Source: Ostrinia nubilalis
Taxonomy: Eukaryota > Arthropoda > Insecta > Lepidoptera > Crambidae
Assembly (NCBI RefSeq): GCF_963855985.1
Contig: NC_087097.1
Span: 715,001-779,000 of the forward strand
DNA length: 64,000 bases
Direction: 5' to 3'
The position numbers and the translations under genes were made by a program. How positions within the stretch are numbered: position 1 is the first letter of the stretch; the number at the start of each line of letters is the position of its first letter. Positions 23,020 to 32,955 of this stretch are shown in pieces. A model generated the notes under the pieces. The model ran no database searches. It had not been told where the DNA came from and was given only the letters and a program-made list of their open reading frames with translations.

Positions 23020-23167
23020 ATAGTCCCGTTAGCCTCTCGTACTAAGCTGAAAATGCTTGTGCCACGAGTGGGCTCACCACAATAGTGGAGCAGCGGCGGT
23101 GTTCGAACCCGCGTTCCTCGGATGATAAGTCGGCCAGTGCGACCCCTTTACCGTTCGGCTTTCATGG
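23020..23167 (-). repeat. tRNA-derived SINE
   Basis: On the minus strand a tRNA-like head with a B-box-like GGTTCGAAC is followed by a body with gtggcacaagcattttcagc. Not a functional tRNA: no intact cloverleaf was seen. Confidence 0.55.
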
Positions 23168-23187
23168 CTTGGTAGATAGCAAAATGT

Positions 23188-23287
23188 CTTAAGCTGGGTT
23201 GCACCATCTTTCACTTTAACAAACATCAAAAACCTGTCAAACTCCATTCAAAAATCACCGGTTATAGTTATAGTTACGGTTAAATTG
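23188..23287. mobile_element. MITE family TTGCACCA, copy 2 (inverted)
   Basis: cttaagctgggttgcaccat to the cggttatagttatagttacg stretch; cut at its right end by the adjoining LINE fragment. Confidence 0.65.
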
Positions 23288-23288
23288 C

Positions 23289-23891
23289 TTGCTGGTTTTT
23301 AGGGCTAAGAATAAGACGTATAACGTGCCGACGCTGAAACTTAATGGCACCCCGTTAAAACAAGTACAGAGCTTCAAGTACCTGGGACATTGGGTCACCG
23401 AGTCGCTTAAAGACGACCTTGATATAGAGAGGGAGCGTAGGGCGCTGTGCATTAGGGCTAATATGCTGTCCCGCAGGTTTGCACGTTGCACCAACAATGT
23501 TAAAATAACGCTATTTAAAGCTTATTGCCACTCACTTTACACTTGCAGCCTGTGGACGAATTATACCCAAAGAGCTTACGGTGTCCTGCGCACCCAATAC
23601 AATAATGCATTCAGGGGGCTGAGGGGACTGCCAAGACACTGCAGCGCATCCGGGATGCTAGCCGCGGCGCAAGTAGATAGCCTCTCGGCCATCATTAGAA
23701 AGCGCATCGCGTCCCTACTGCAGCGAGTACGGGGCAGCGCCAACAGCCTCCTGATGGCGGTCGCGGCGAGACTGGACGCAGACAGTGCTATTATGCAACA
23801 CTGGACTCGCGTCCATCTCGTCAAAGACACTAAAATTAATTATAATAATTTTAATAATAATAATAATAATGTCTTTAATAATAATAATTAA
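23289..23891 (+). pseudogene. LINE ORF2 C-terminal fragment
   Basis: About 180 meaningful codons: KYLGHWVTESLKDDLDIERE, RALCIRANMLSRRFARC and LFKAYCHSLYTCSLW are the region after the reverse transcriptase palm in a LINE. The final Asn-rich stretch is just the AAT repeat read as protein. There is no catalytic motif and no real start. Clade not assigned. Confidence 0.75.
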
Positions 23892-24010
23892 TAATAATTT
23901 CTATTACTTAATTAATTAATACTAACATAGTTTTAAGCTTACATTGTTACTAACACTATATGGACCCTGGTTCGAAATAAACATATTTTATTTATTATTT
24001 ATTTATTTAA
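23289..24010 (+). mobile_element. 3' fragment of a non-LTR retrotransposon
   Basis: Coding end at 23289-23891, an AAT-repeat run (23835-23900) and a tail ending in ATTT repeats near 24010. The 5' boundary directly adjoins the MITE at 23188. Confidence 0.75.
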
Positions 24011-25272
24011 ATTAAGTGGTGCAAGTCGGCATTTCTATTTAAAAATATATTACTTGTAATTCCACTCCAGCTGATTCAATTAAACACTACGTCATTCCTA
24101 ATTCTCAACGAGGTAGCTGCACAATATTAACACTCGCCGCCGCTTCTCAAACTTGCTCTACCAAGCCGTAGTTCCGAGACTTTTTAACTGAAGAGCGGCT
24201 AACTCTTGAGAAAGGCTATTGTAGTTCAAAATTAACGGCACACCGCTATAGCTCAGGCACAACAGACATTACATATTTTTTGTATGTCATAGCAGTTTAA
24301 CTTTCCCCCAGGACAAACTTGACCTTCACTGGTTGGGTTTTTTTTTTGAGGTCAAGCTTTAAATCCAGGTTACACAAAAGATTAACTAATGTAATTCCAA
24401 TATAGTAGTAATTCTTTTGACAAACATTTACATGAGTGTTTAACACTGAACTTTTGCTTGAATATTTTTTTATTTACAATTTTTAAGTGTGTTTTTTGTC
24501 TGAAAGATAAAATGAAGCAAAAGTTGACACAAAAACACAAAAAAAGCTTGAAATTTCAATAACCAAAACTGAAATAAATGCGGCTTAATAAGTTAAGTTA
24601 TTGAATCGTAAGAGACACACGTCATACAAATAGTATTTCGCCTTTAATGTTAATTAGTGTAGAATTTTTCAACTTAACTGACTGTCGTTTTTGCATTGAC
24701 TATGTCGCTGGCTGCGCCAAGAATTCGCCGCAGGCTTCATTATGTTCTACGAGGACCTGTTACTGTGAAGAAATAAATGTTACACTTTTAATTTGGTCGG
24801 AGATTTTGTAAGTAGGTCTAAGGCTGCGGCCACACATTGCTTTATTTTCTATCAGTAAGTAGCCTGTAATAGTCGTAAATTCTGGTTAACAAAACTGTAT
24901 AAAAAAATCATTAACAAACTGTTGAGAACTTCAAATTATTTGATAAGTATTTTTTGGATACTTTCAACAGCAGAAATAAAAATAATAATCGATATATTAT
25001 AAAGTTTAAACATTAAGTGGTTTTACCACCAAGGAGCTCAAAACCAAATCAATACAGCGTTTTACATTGCTAGATTTTTAAACTATACCTAATAACCGTT
25101 AACAAAAGGAAAATTGTATGTGAAAATGGGAAACGTAGCCAGCGGGAAAGGTCTAAATTAGTATTTCGTATTAAGTTACATTAATTCTGCGTAAAAAAGA
25201 ACGTTCTATTGAACAGTATAATTATTATTGATCTTTTATTAGCACAACTTAATTCATTAAGATTAAGTTAAG
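24011..25272. other. No supported gene
   Basis: AT-rich. A 24-codon ATG frame at about 24701 ends next to AATAAA but shows no family signal. Confidence 0.35.
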
Positions 25273-25343
25273 AAGTTCGCGTCGGTACGCTGTGGAGAAA
25301 GGTTGTGCGCATTCACGAACGTTAAAAATCGAGTCTACCCACA

Positions 25344-26519
25344 ATGGTTCTTAAAAAGTGTGCCAAGTGCAAAAAAAATGTTACTAAAAAAACGCCAGGC
25401 CTGGAATGTAGCCGATGTCACCAAGTAGTGCATGCAGAACCTGGATGTGCCAAGCTGTCCAATAAGCAGTTGAACACGCTGAGAAACTCCCCTGGTATAG
25501 AATGGAGCTGTGAAGATTGCGTGAAAAATCTATCTCGAAGATCATCTTTCTTGATACCTGATGAAGACGAAGAAGAAGATGAATCCGGATCAGATTCCCC
25601 AACCAAACCCCAATCTATCGATACCGAAAAATTAATCCGGGATATCAGTCGAGAACGGGACTATTCCCACCTCTCGTTCCCACCACTGCAACTCCTGTGT
25701 AGCCAGGATCTACAGCTTGACCGCCACAAAAACCCAACCAATGAAGGCCAAGTTTGTCCCGGGGGAAAGTTAAACTGTCATTGGACCCGCAACGAAATTA
25801 ATCAGAAGAACTCAATCAATATCAGTCGAGAAGTAAAGAAAACCTTTCGGGAGGAAATAGGTAGCCTAGAAGCTTCATTAGAGTTCTTAAGTGACCAAAT
25901 TAGCAACATGGAGCAGTCCATAAAAAATCAAGATTCAAAAATCAAAGACCTGGAGAATAAAAACCAGGACTTACTAAACAGGAATAAGAACCTTGAGCTG
26001 AAAATAGCAGTCATCGAGCAAGGAATGAAATCCCTTGAGCAAAAATCGCTTTCAACTTCCCTAGAAATTGCTGGATTACCCGAATCTGCCCCCAGAGATG
26101 TAAGCCAGATCCTAGTTAAGGTGGCATCTAAACTGGAAATGGATGTAAGTGACATACAGACAACGCAGCGCCTGCCGGGAACCAAGAACAGACCGGGACC
26201 AATCCTCGTAGAAATGAAAAATAAAGAGGCCCAGATGAAATGGGCTGATGCTGCTAAGGAAAAACGTCTCAACGTAGGGCTACTGCTTCCTGAAACTCCC
26301 AAGGAAAAAGCTGACAACCCCATATTTATTAGAGTAGCATTAACCAAACACCTTAAAACACTTTTATATAACGCCAAGACCCAGTTAGGAAAGTCTTATC
26401 AATTCATATGGTGTAAAGATGGTAAGGTCTGTGCAAGAAAAAACAACACAAGCAAAATTCATTACATTAAATCAATGCAAGATGTTACTCAGCTCGTAAA
26501 AAACTCCGATCAAGTGTAG
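25344..26519 (+). CDS. LINE ORF1: PHD finger, coiled coil, nucleic-acid-binding domain
   Basis: 391 codons from ATG 25344. A C4HC3 PHD-like zinc finger is formed by C6, C9, C22, C25, H30, C35, C56 and C59. An acidic linker (DEDEEEDESGSDS, about 73-85) follows, then a strong coiled coil at about 165-225 (rich in NQDLLNRNKNLELK repeats), then an RRM-like region (EIAGLPESAPRDVSQILVKV) and a basic C-terminal domain. LINE ORF1 proteins bind element RNA and form the RNP; the PHD finger is typical of CR1-type ORF1. The frame is intact, with the stop 100 bp before ORF2. Confidence 0.88.
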   Translation: MVLKKCAKCKKNVTKKTPGLECSRCHQVVHAEPGCAKLSNKQLNTLRNSPGIEWSCEDCVKNLSRRSSFLIPDEDEEEDESGSDSPTKPQSIDTEKLIRDISRERDYSHLSFPPLQLLCSQDLQLDRHKNPTNEGQVCPGGKLNCHWTRNEINQKNSINISREVKKTFREEIGSLEASLEFLSDQISNMEQSIKNQDSKIKDLENKNQDLLNRNKNLELKIAVIEQGMKSLEQKSLSTSLEIAGLPESAPRDVSQILVKVASKLEMDVSDIQTTQRLPGTKNRPGPILVEMKNKEAQMKWADAAKEKRLNVGLLLPETPKEKADNPIFIRVALTKHLKTLLYNAKTQLGKSYQFIWCKDGKVCARKNNTSKIHYIKSMQDVTQLVKNSDQV

Positions 26520-26619
26520 GTAGTTTGTATTGTTTTTTCTTTCATCCACTAGCCTATTTAATTGTCTAAATTATCACTTAAGTAAGTGTAGGTAGTAAGG
26601 TTCCTAAATTTAGATCTTA

Positions 26620-29558
26620 ATGAAATCACAAATCCAAGAACTTTCTAACTGTACATCTGTAGATAACTTTTTCCAGCAATTACCTAGTAAAGAGCACTTA
26701 AACCTCTCATGTATTCATGTAAACATAAGATCAATAATTAAAAACTTCCCAAAATTATTACAAACTATTCATTGTAGCAGTTTTCCACTAGATATCATTG
26801 TAGTAACCGAAGTGGGTATTTCTAATAAAATTGTAAACCTATACAACATACCTGGTTATAATATGTACTCACAATTGCGTAATAACAAACGAGGCGGTGG
26901 CATTATAATTTATGTAAAAAACTTTATCAAATTCACTTTAACTCACCATAAAACTGTTACGTTCGAAAGTTTATCTGGTACCCTTAAAATTAATGCCGAT
27001 CAAGATGTGATAATATGTGCTATATATAGACCTCCCTCAACAAATAAGAATATTTTTATCAGAGAACTAGACAATCACATCTCAAAGATAGATTCAAACC
27101 AAAACTTGATATTGATTGGCGATATAAACATAGATCTAAAATCCGCATCCGCATACAAAGATTCATATTTAGAAACACTTAGCGAGCACGGACTAATGTG
27201 TGGAGTCACTAATTTTACCAGAATCGAAACAAGACTTGATATTGTTACTAAATCATGCATTGATCACATATTCGCGCGATTCCCTACATTAGCTCCGTTC
27301 TCGGCGGTGTTGGACGTCGTACTGGCCGACCACCGCGCTATTATACTGGCATGCACTGGCGAGATGCTGCCGGAATGTATACAGGGTGTCAAAAAAACAA
27401 TTATTAATTATGAAACGCTCAAGAATGAATTGGATAAAGTGGACTGGTTATCAACGTGTGAGATGAGATCACCCGATGAAATCTATAGTTTTATTCGTAA
27501 CTCCTTTCAGTATGCAATTAAGGTCGCGACTAAAGTAGATAGTAAATATGTAAGGAAAGATAAACTAAACAGATGTAAAATGCCATGGATTAATGAAAAT
27601 ATTATTCGTCTTTGTAATAAAAGGGACCAATTATTTAAATCGTGGAAAAATAGTTCAAATGATCCGGCCTTGAGACTAGAATACAATAAAGTTCGTAATA
27701 AAGTACACAAAATCTTAGAAAATAGAAGAAACTGTTATTACTTAGAGGAAATCAAATCTAATTCTGGAAATAGTAGGAAAATTTATCAAATAATTAACCA
27801 AATGCTAGGAAGGGTGACGCTATCAATTGATCAAGCAATCACAAAAGCCTTTGATGCACAAGGAATTACTCCCAAAATAATTGCGGATCATTTCGCAAAC
27901 GAGTTTGATAACGCAGTCAAAGATATAATTCCTAATTGTAAGTCACCATTAGTAGACCAGGTGGATATTTCTGAGATGGACCTTAACTGTAGTTTGTATT
28001 TGCAAAAAGCCACCAGTAAACAAATAAGTAAAATTATTGACAGACTTAGCTATAACAAAGCCCCAGGACTAGATGATATCAAAGTATCAGATATTAAAAT
28101 GGCAAGGCCCGGCATTGCCACGGCTATTGCCAACCTAATTAATTGCAGCGTTAAATCTGGGAAATACCCCGATGAACTAAAAATGGGATGTGTCAGACCG
28201 ATTCATAAGAAAGGTAAACGAGATCATTACTCGAACTATCGCCCGATCACATTGCTTTCCATAATAGACAAAATCGTGGAGAAATTTTTTTGCGAGCATA
28301 TACATAAATTCTACGCAAAACACGAAGTTTTATACGAGAACCAATTCGGGTTTCAAGCCGGCAAAGGTACAGCAGAGTTATTGTCTAAGTTCACAGACGA
28401 GGTTAACGAGCATTTAAATAATAAAAAAATTGTAATGGCTCTCTTATTGATTTTTCACGCGCATTTGACACATTAGAACATAGACAACTAGTTCATAAGC
28501 TCGACAAATGTGGTATACGCGGACCATTGCATAAATGGTGCGAGGACTACCTGAAAAATCGTAAATACTTTGTTAAAATTAACCAATCGTTAAGTGAATC
28601 TGTCGAGGCAACGGTTGGCACGGCTCAAGGTTCAGTATTAGGACCTCTCCACTTCTTGACCTATGTTAATGACATGAGCAATTGCCTCAGTAACTGTACT
28701 TGCTATCAGTTTGCCGACGATACGTGCCTTATCATTGCGGATAAAGACCCGCAAAAAGCTTGTGCGCTACTACAATCTGACCTAAATGCACTATTACGAT
28801 GGTGTCACGATGCAGGTCTAGTAATTAACTGCGAAAAAACTAAACTCATGGTCATAAAATCTCCTTACATGAAACGATTACCGCCCAATCCCATAGTAGC
28901 TCATAACCACAACTGCCTGCATACATTAGTGTGCAGCTGCCCTCCGCTGGAGGTAGTAAATAGCATAAGATACCTAGGGTTAATAATTGATGATACTTTC
29001 AACTGGTCCAATCATGTTCAACACATTTGTAATAAATTAAGACAATTTTTGGCCAATATAATAATTTTAAAAAAGCGCATACCATTCAAAACTAAATTAA
29101 TGTTGTATCACGCAATGGCTGATTCATATATTCAATATGGACTATGTAGCTATGGTCGTACGTACAAATCATACCTCGAAAAAATATATAAGCTTCAAGT
29201 AAAAATTTTAAAAAATTTAGTTTCTGTTAAAATTAAAAACCAATTTCTAGATGACGATATTAGATTATTTCAACATTGCAAAATCTTACCCATTCATTCA
29301 CAATTTAAAAACGTTTTTCTTAAACAATATTTCTTCGAAGAAATGCTGCGAGAACAACGCGTTCACCCTGTATTCACTCGGGCGGTCGCTGCGGGCCGGC
29401 TGTGCACACGCCGAGCAAACAATACCTACGGCAAGCGCACAGCGACGTATTTGTTACCGCGATTTTTTAACGAGTTACCCTCGGAACTTAAAAATAATAT
29501 AACGCCAATTAATATCAAACATAAAATTAAAACGCATTTGCTTCTGAATATGAAATAA
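26620..29558 (+). pseudogene. LINE ORF2: endonuclease and reverse transcriptase, one frameshift
   Basis: The first frame (26620-28476, 618 codons) has an APE endonuclease with N35, E64, Y136, D168/N170, D215/H216 and D237/H238, a linker, then RT fingers (YSNYRPITLLSIIDKIVEKF and ENQFGFQAGKGTAELLSKF). The frame breaks at about 28440-28460, exactly in the motif A aspartate region. The second frame (seen from 28527 to 29558) has TAQGSVLGPLHF and FADD (62-65 of that frame), then the thumb and C-terminus. The endonuclease looks intact; the polymerase is split. A one-base indel in a short T run is the simplest explanation. Confidence 0.9.
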
Positions 29559-29798
29559 ATGAGATGTCAACATATCGGGTATTGTTTAGATTCGGGATGA
29601 TTAATTAAAGTCATAAAATATTGTAAATTAATTGAAATTATTATTGTAACCATAAGTATCGATGTAGAACTGCAACAGCATCAACACAAACCTTAGTGGT
29701 TTCCTGAATGCTGTCAAAACAAATTTTGTCTGTAATTCTTTTTATTTGGTAAATAAATGAAAAAAAAAAAAAAAAAAAAGAGTAAGTCCCCGTTCTAA

Positions 29799-30027
29799 CA
29801 GAGTAAATACAAATGAGTAGGTCATCTTCATAGAAACGCACCGAGCGCGGTTTGTATGTGAGCGCGCCAACACGTATGCGGCGCGCACGCACACACTGAC
29901 AAAATTCGGCGCAACACCCCGCTAATCCACACTAAATTTTGTCAGTGTGTGCGTGAGCGCTCCGCAACATACAAACCGCACTCGGTGCGTTTCTATGAAG
30001 ATGACCTACTCATTTGTATTTACTCTG
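29799..30027. mobile_element. hAT-like MITE with long inverted repeats
   Basis: 229 bp: CAGAGTAAATACAAATGAGT at the left is mirrored by ACTCATTTGTATTTACTCTG at the right, with ~57-bp arms and a second inner inverted pair (cactgacaaaatt / aattttgtcagtg). The 7-bp GTTCTAA flanks both sides (29792-29798, 30028-30034). CAGAG ends and a 7-8-bp duplication suggest hAT. It sits 20 bp after the LINE poly(A). Confidence 0.88.
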
Positions 30028-30358
30028 GTTCTAATCCCGAGGACCTGTGGGTGTGTTGTCTAGAGTCTAGACAATTAGTGTACGTTTCCTTCAAATAAAG
30101 GCATTCCTGATATTCCCGTTAACAATAGATAGTCCAAGGTTGTGTGTCACGTGTAAGGATTATTACAAAATCCGGAAAACGTCCACAAACGAACAATATT
30201 GCTTGTTAGATAACGGCTTAATAATCCAATAGAATGAAAGTAGGTCTCATAACCGGTGGGAAGTTGTCACAAGTTGTCATGGAGAAGATTATTGAATTAT
30301 TTAGTTAGTGGACTGTAAAATCTAAGGCTGTTTGTAAAGGAATAAATTTTTATTATTA

Positions 30359-30548
30359 ACTAGCGGCCGCCTGCGATTTCGTACGCGTGGATCCCGTTTT
30401 ACCCCCTCGTAAAATCCTTTATTAGCAGATGCCTACGTCATAACATCTACCTGCATGCCAAATTTCTGCCCGATCCGTCCAGTGGTTTGGGCTGTGCGTT
30501 GATAGATCACTATGTCAGTCTGTCAGTCACTCACCTTTGAATTTTATA
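30359..30548 (+). repeat. Dispersed repeat ACTAGCGGCCGC, diverged copy
   Basis: actagcggccgcctgcgatt, cgtacgcgtggatcccgttt, then a different middle (tgccaaatttctgcccgatc cgtccagtgg). Confidence 0.65.
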
Positions 30549-31049
30549 TTCCTGTCACGGCTTGAAAACCCCTTTGGCAAATCGATACCAATTATTAGAG
30601 AGTTTTAATACAATGTGACCGACCATGTTGATCGCGGAGGAAACAAATGACAAACTGAAATCAAATTACTTTCATGTCTCCTTCACACATTAATTGTGAG
30701 CTAGGGACGGCCAATGCCGAATCTGCAATCGATTTTCGAAGTAAGCCCTTCAAATCGCATTAATGACTCGACAGAACCGAACAATGGGGCGTTGGACAAA
30801 ACAGCATGTGAACAAAAGGCTTTGTTTTGCGCAAATATACCTCTAAGTGTGGGGGATAATCAGATCTGTTGTTGTTTATGTTTTTGGGGGTATAACAAAA
30901 ACGAGCCTAATCAGCAAATAAGTTTTTTCTTTAGTAACATGTTTTGTTTTGAAATTGTTAATCTTTTTTCCACTTATTTATTTGAGGTCAAGCGTAAGGT
31001 TTATTTACGTTACTCTTCTTTTTTATTCTTTCTCTATAATTTACATTTA
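30549..31049. other. No supported gene
   Basis: A 118-codon frame at 30714-31070 has no domain and ends in a Phe/Leu-rich AT stretch; probably chance. Confidence 0.35.
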
Positions 31050-31153
31050 CACTCAGTTGCACCACCTTAATGTAACCGCGACTATAATCCCTGTGTTTTT
31101 GTATGGAGTTTGACAGACTTGACGTTTGTTAAAGTAAAAGTAAGATGCTGCAA
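31050..31153. mobile_element. MITE family TTGCACCA, copy 3
   Basis: cactcagttgcaccacctta to agtaaaagtaagatgctgca; diverged ends. Confidence 0.6.
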
Positions 31154-32333
31154 ATTCGCTTTAGAATCACAAGGCTTTACAATATTTATCAAAAAATATT
31201 GCTCTCAATATGAACAGAAAACAACGTGATCATTTGTATAAATCGGTAATGCAACTTCTTGTAATTTAAAACGAACCACCTGCACGAACTCTTCTAACTT
31301 GACTCTATGAATATGAAATGTAAAATTGAAAACCTACCATAAAGCTCAGAGAACATTGAAATTTCAGTCTACATTGGCATCCGGGGTGATTTAGGATTGT
31401 AATATGACAAGACTCAATGCGCATGATATGAGACTATTGAAATGAAATAGTCTTTTTTATCATTTAGATAAGCTAGGATAAGAAAAACTTTATTTGACAC
31501 ATTTGTGGATTGTATGATCTGAGGTCATAACATTATGTTATTGTACAACGTTACTTTCTTTAAACTTACTCGTATAAATGAACACGTTAACTTAGACGTA
31601 ATAATCTAAAAAGTCTCAAAAATATTGCTGCCGTTTTAAGAAACGGCCCAAGAGTTCAAAATATATTTTTGCATAACAGTGTAATCACGAGACTCCATAC
31701 ACCCAGCTTCCTGTTTCTTCAATTAGAAAAACTCAATTGAAAATTTTCTTGGTATTTTGTATATTACAAAAGTTTTCGTATTCCCAAGTTTGAGAACAAA
31801 CGAAGTAAAGCGAACGTTTCATTGCATTCGTAATGACATGGTTTACAATAGACTGCACTTGAATGCAGTGAAGTTATACCGCTGTTCTGAGTTTTAGAGG
31901 AACTTTTTAATAATGAGGTTATTAACAAGAGATGCGATTCAGATTCAGTTAAATTTGGTTTTATAACTTGACGATAGTATATTTTATTCACACACTACAG
32001 GCATGACGCCATCTGAGTTTACTGCATAGTAGTGCGATACGTGAGGGTGTTCTTGATTTTTCTAAACGTCAACAAAACTTTAGATGTGCTTTAGGTATAC
32101 TATGTATGTCGTGTCAGCTCTGTTATGTCACATGTAGGAAGGGGTCCTGCCATTCCAGTAGCGCTAAAACCGACTAAGTTATGCTCTAGGTATAGAGCTA
32201 GTAGCTATTGCACTTTTATACATTACCTATTACTACCAGCTTCCAGCTGTCGCCAATGCACTTATCTTAAAATTTTGATAGCGTTCTTTTTGAGACTGCC
32301 ATTTAATGCGTTTTAGAGAAGATTGTCTTTAGT
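31154..32333. other. No supported gene
   Basis: AT-rich sequence up to the target duplication of the next LINE. Confidence 0.35.
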
Positions 32334-32384
32334 AAGTCTAGGTACTTGGGCGAGCGAAAGGGTGTGTTACTTATATGCGTTTAA

Positions 32385-32951
32385 CGCTGTAACGCTGCCA
32401 ATTCGCTCATTGCACGGTCTGTCCCGGCCGCTTGCTTTGGTGTTGGCCTTGAGGGAGAGCTGCCTAGGCCACAGGTGGGGACCACTTTCATACCCATCAG
32501 CGAGGCGGCAACGGTCGAAAAGGCTTTGCCGCTGCTGGAGGCGCAGAATGATGGTCTCAACCCGGGGCTATGGCGAGTTCTCCATAAGCGGGCCGAGGCG
32601 GGAGGGACTGTGGTGACCTTCTCGTTGGACGATCCGTCGGCGGAGACTCTCCGTGCAAATAACGGCAGAGCTGGCCTTGGCTTTAAATATGTAATATTTA
32701 ATGTCAGGGGGGGCTCTGCCGCGGAACAGCCCAACGTGGAAACACCTAGGCCGTCGACTTCTGCTGGAGTGCAAGAGGCAACGAGGAGCCCTGCGGGGAC
32801 CTCGCGCCAAAGGCCTCCGCTGAGGTCGACCAAAGGCCGGGGTGGAGCCACGAGGGGCGGCACAAGTCGTAGGGGGGTAAGAGGAGGCGGAGGGAATAGA
32901 GGACGTCCACGTCCCCTACCCAAGAAGCCTCACACACCCGCCCTACGCTAA
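32385..32951 (+). pseudogene. LINE ORF1 3' part (DUF4780-like)
   Basis: Open from 32385, with no proper ATG; the frame is closed upstream by TAA at 32382. VGTTFIPISEAATVEKALPL, LWRVLHKRAEAGGTVVTFSL and KYVIFNVRGG resemble the DUF4780-type domain of insect LINE ORF1s. A Gly/Arg/Pro-rich basic tail (TKGRGGATRGGTSRR) could bind nucleic acid. It stops 4 bases before the ORF2 ATG, suggesting reinitiation-type coupling. The N-terminal part is lost. Confidence 0.75.
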
Positions 32952-32955
32952 GCCA

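Larger units (their letters stand above)
25273..29779 (+). mobile_element. Two-ORF LINE with PHD-type ORF1
   Basis: GC rises near 25273 (5' end approximate). It holds ORF1 (25344-26519), ORF2 (26620-29558, one frameshift), a ~200-bp 3' UTR and a poly(A) run ending at 29779. The layout matches CR1/Jockey-type LINEs: the PHD-type ORF1 is CR1-like, while the poly(A) tail is more Jockey-like. No target duplication was found. Confidence 0.9.

Noticed and set aside
25928..26377. 149-codon minus-strand frame
   Set aside because: Antisense shadow of LINE ORF1.
30714..31070. 118-codon open frame
   Set aside because: No domain; it runs into the end of a MITE and an AT-rich stretch.
32381..32923. 180-codon minus-strand frame
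   Set aside because: Antisense shadow of the GC-rich LINE ORF1.
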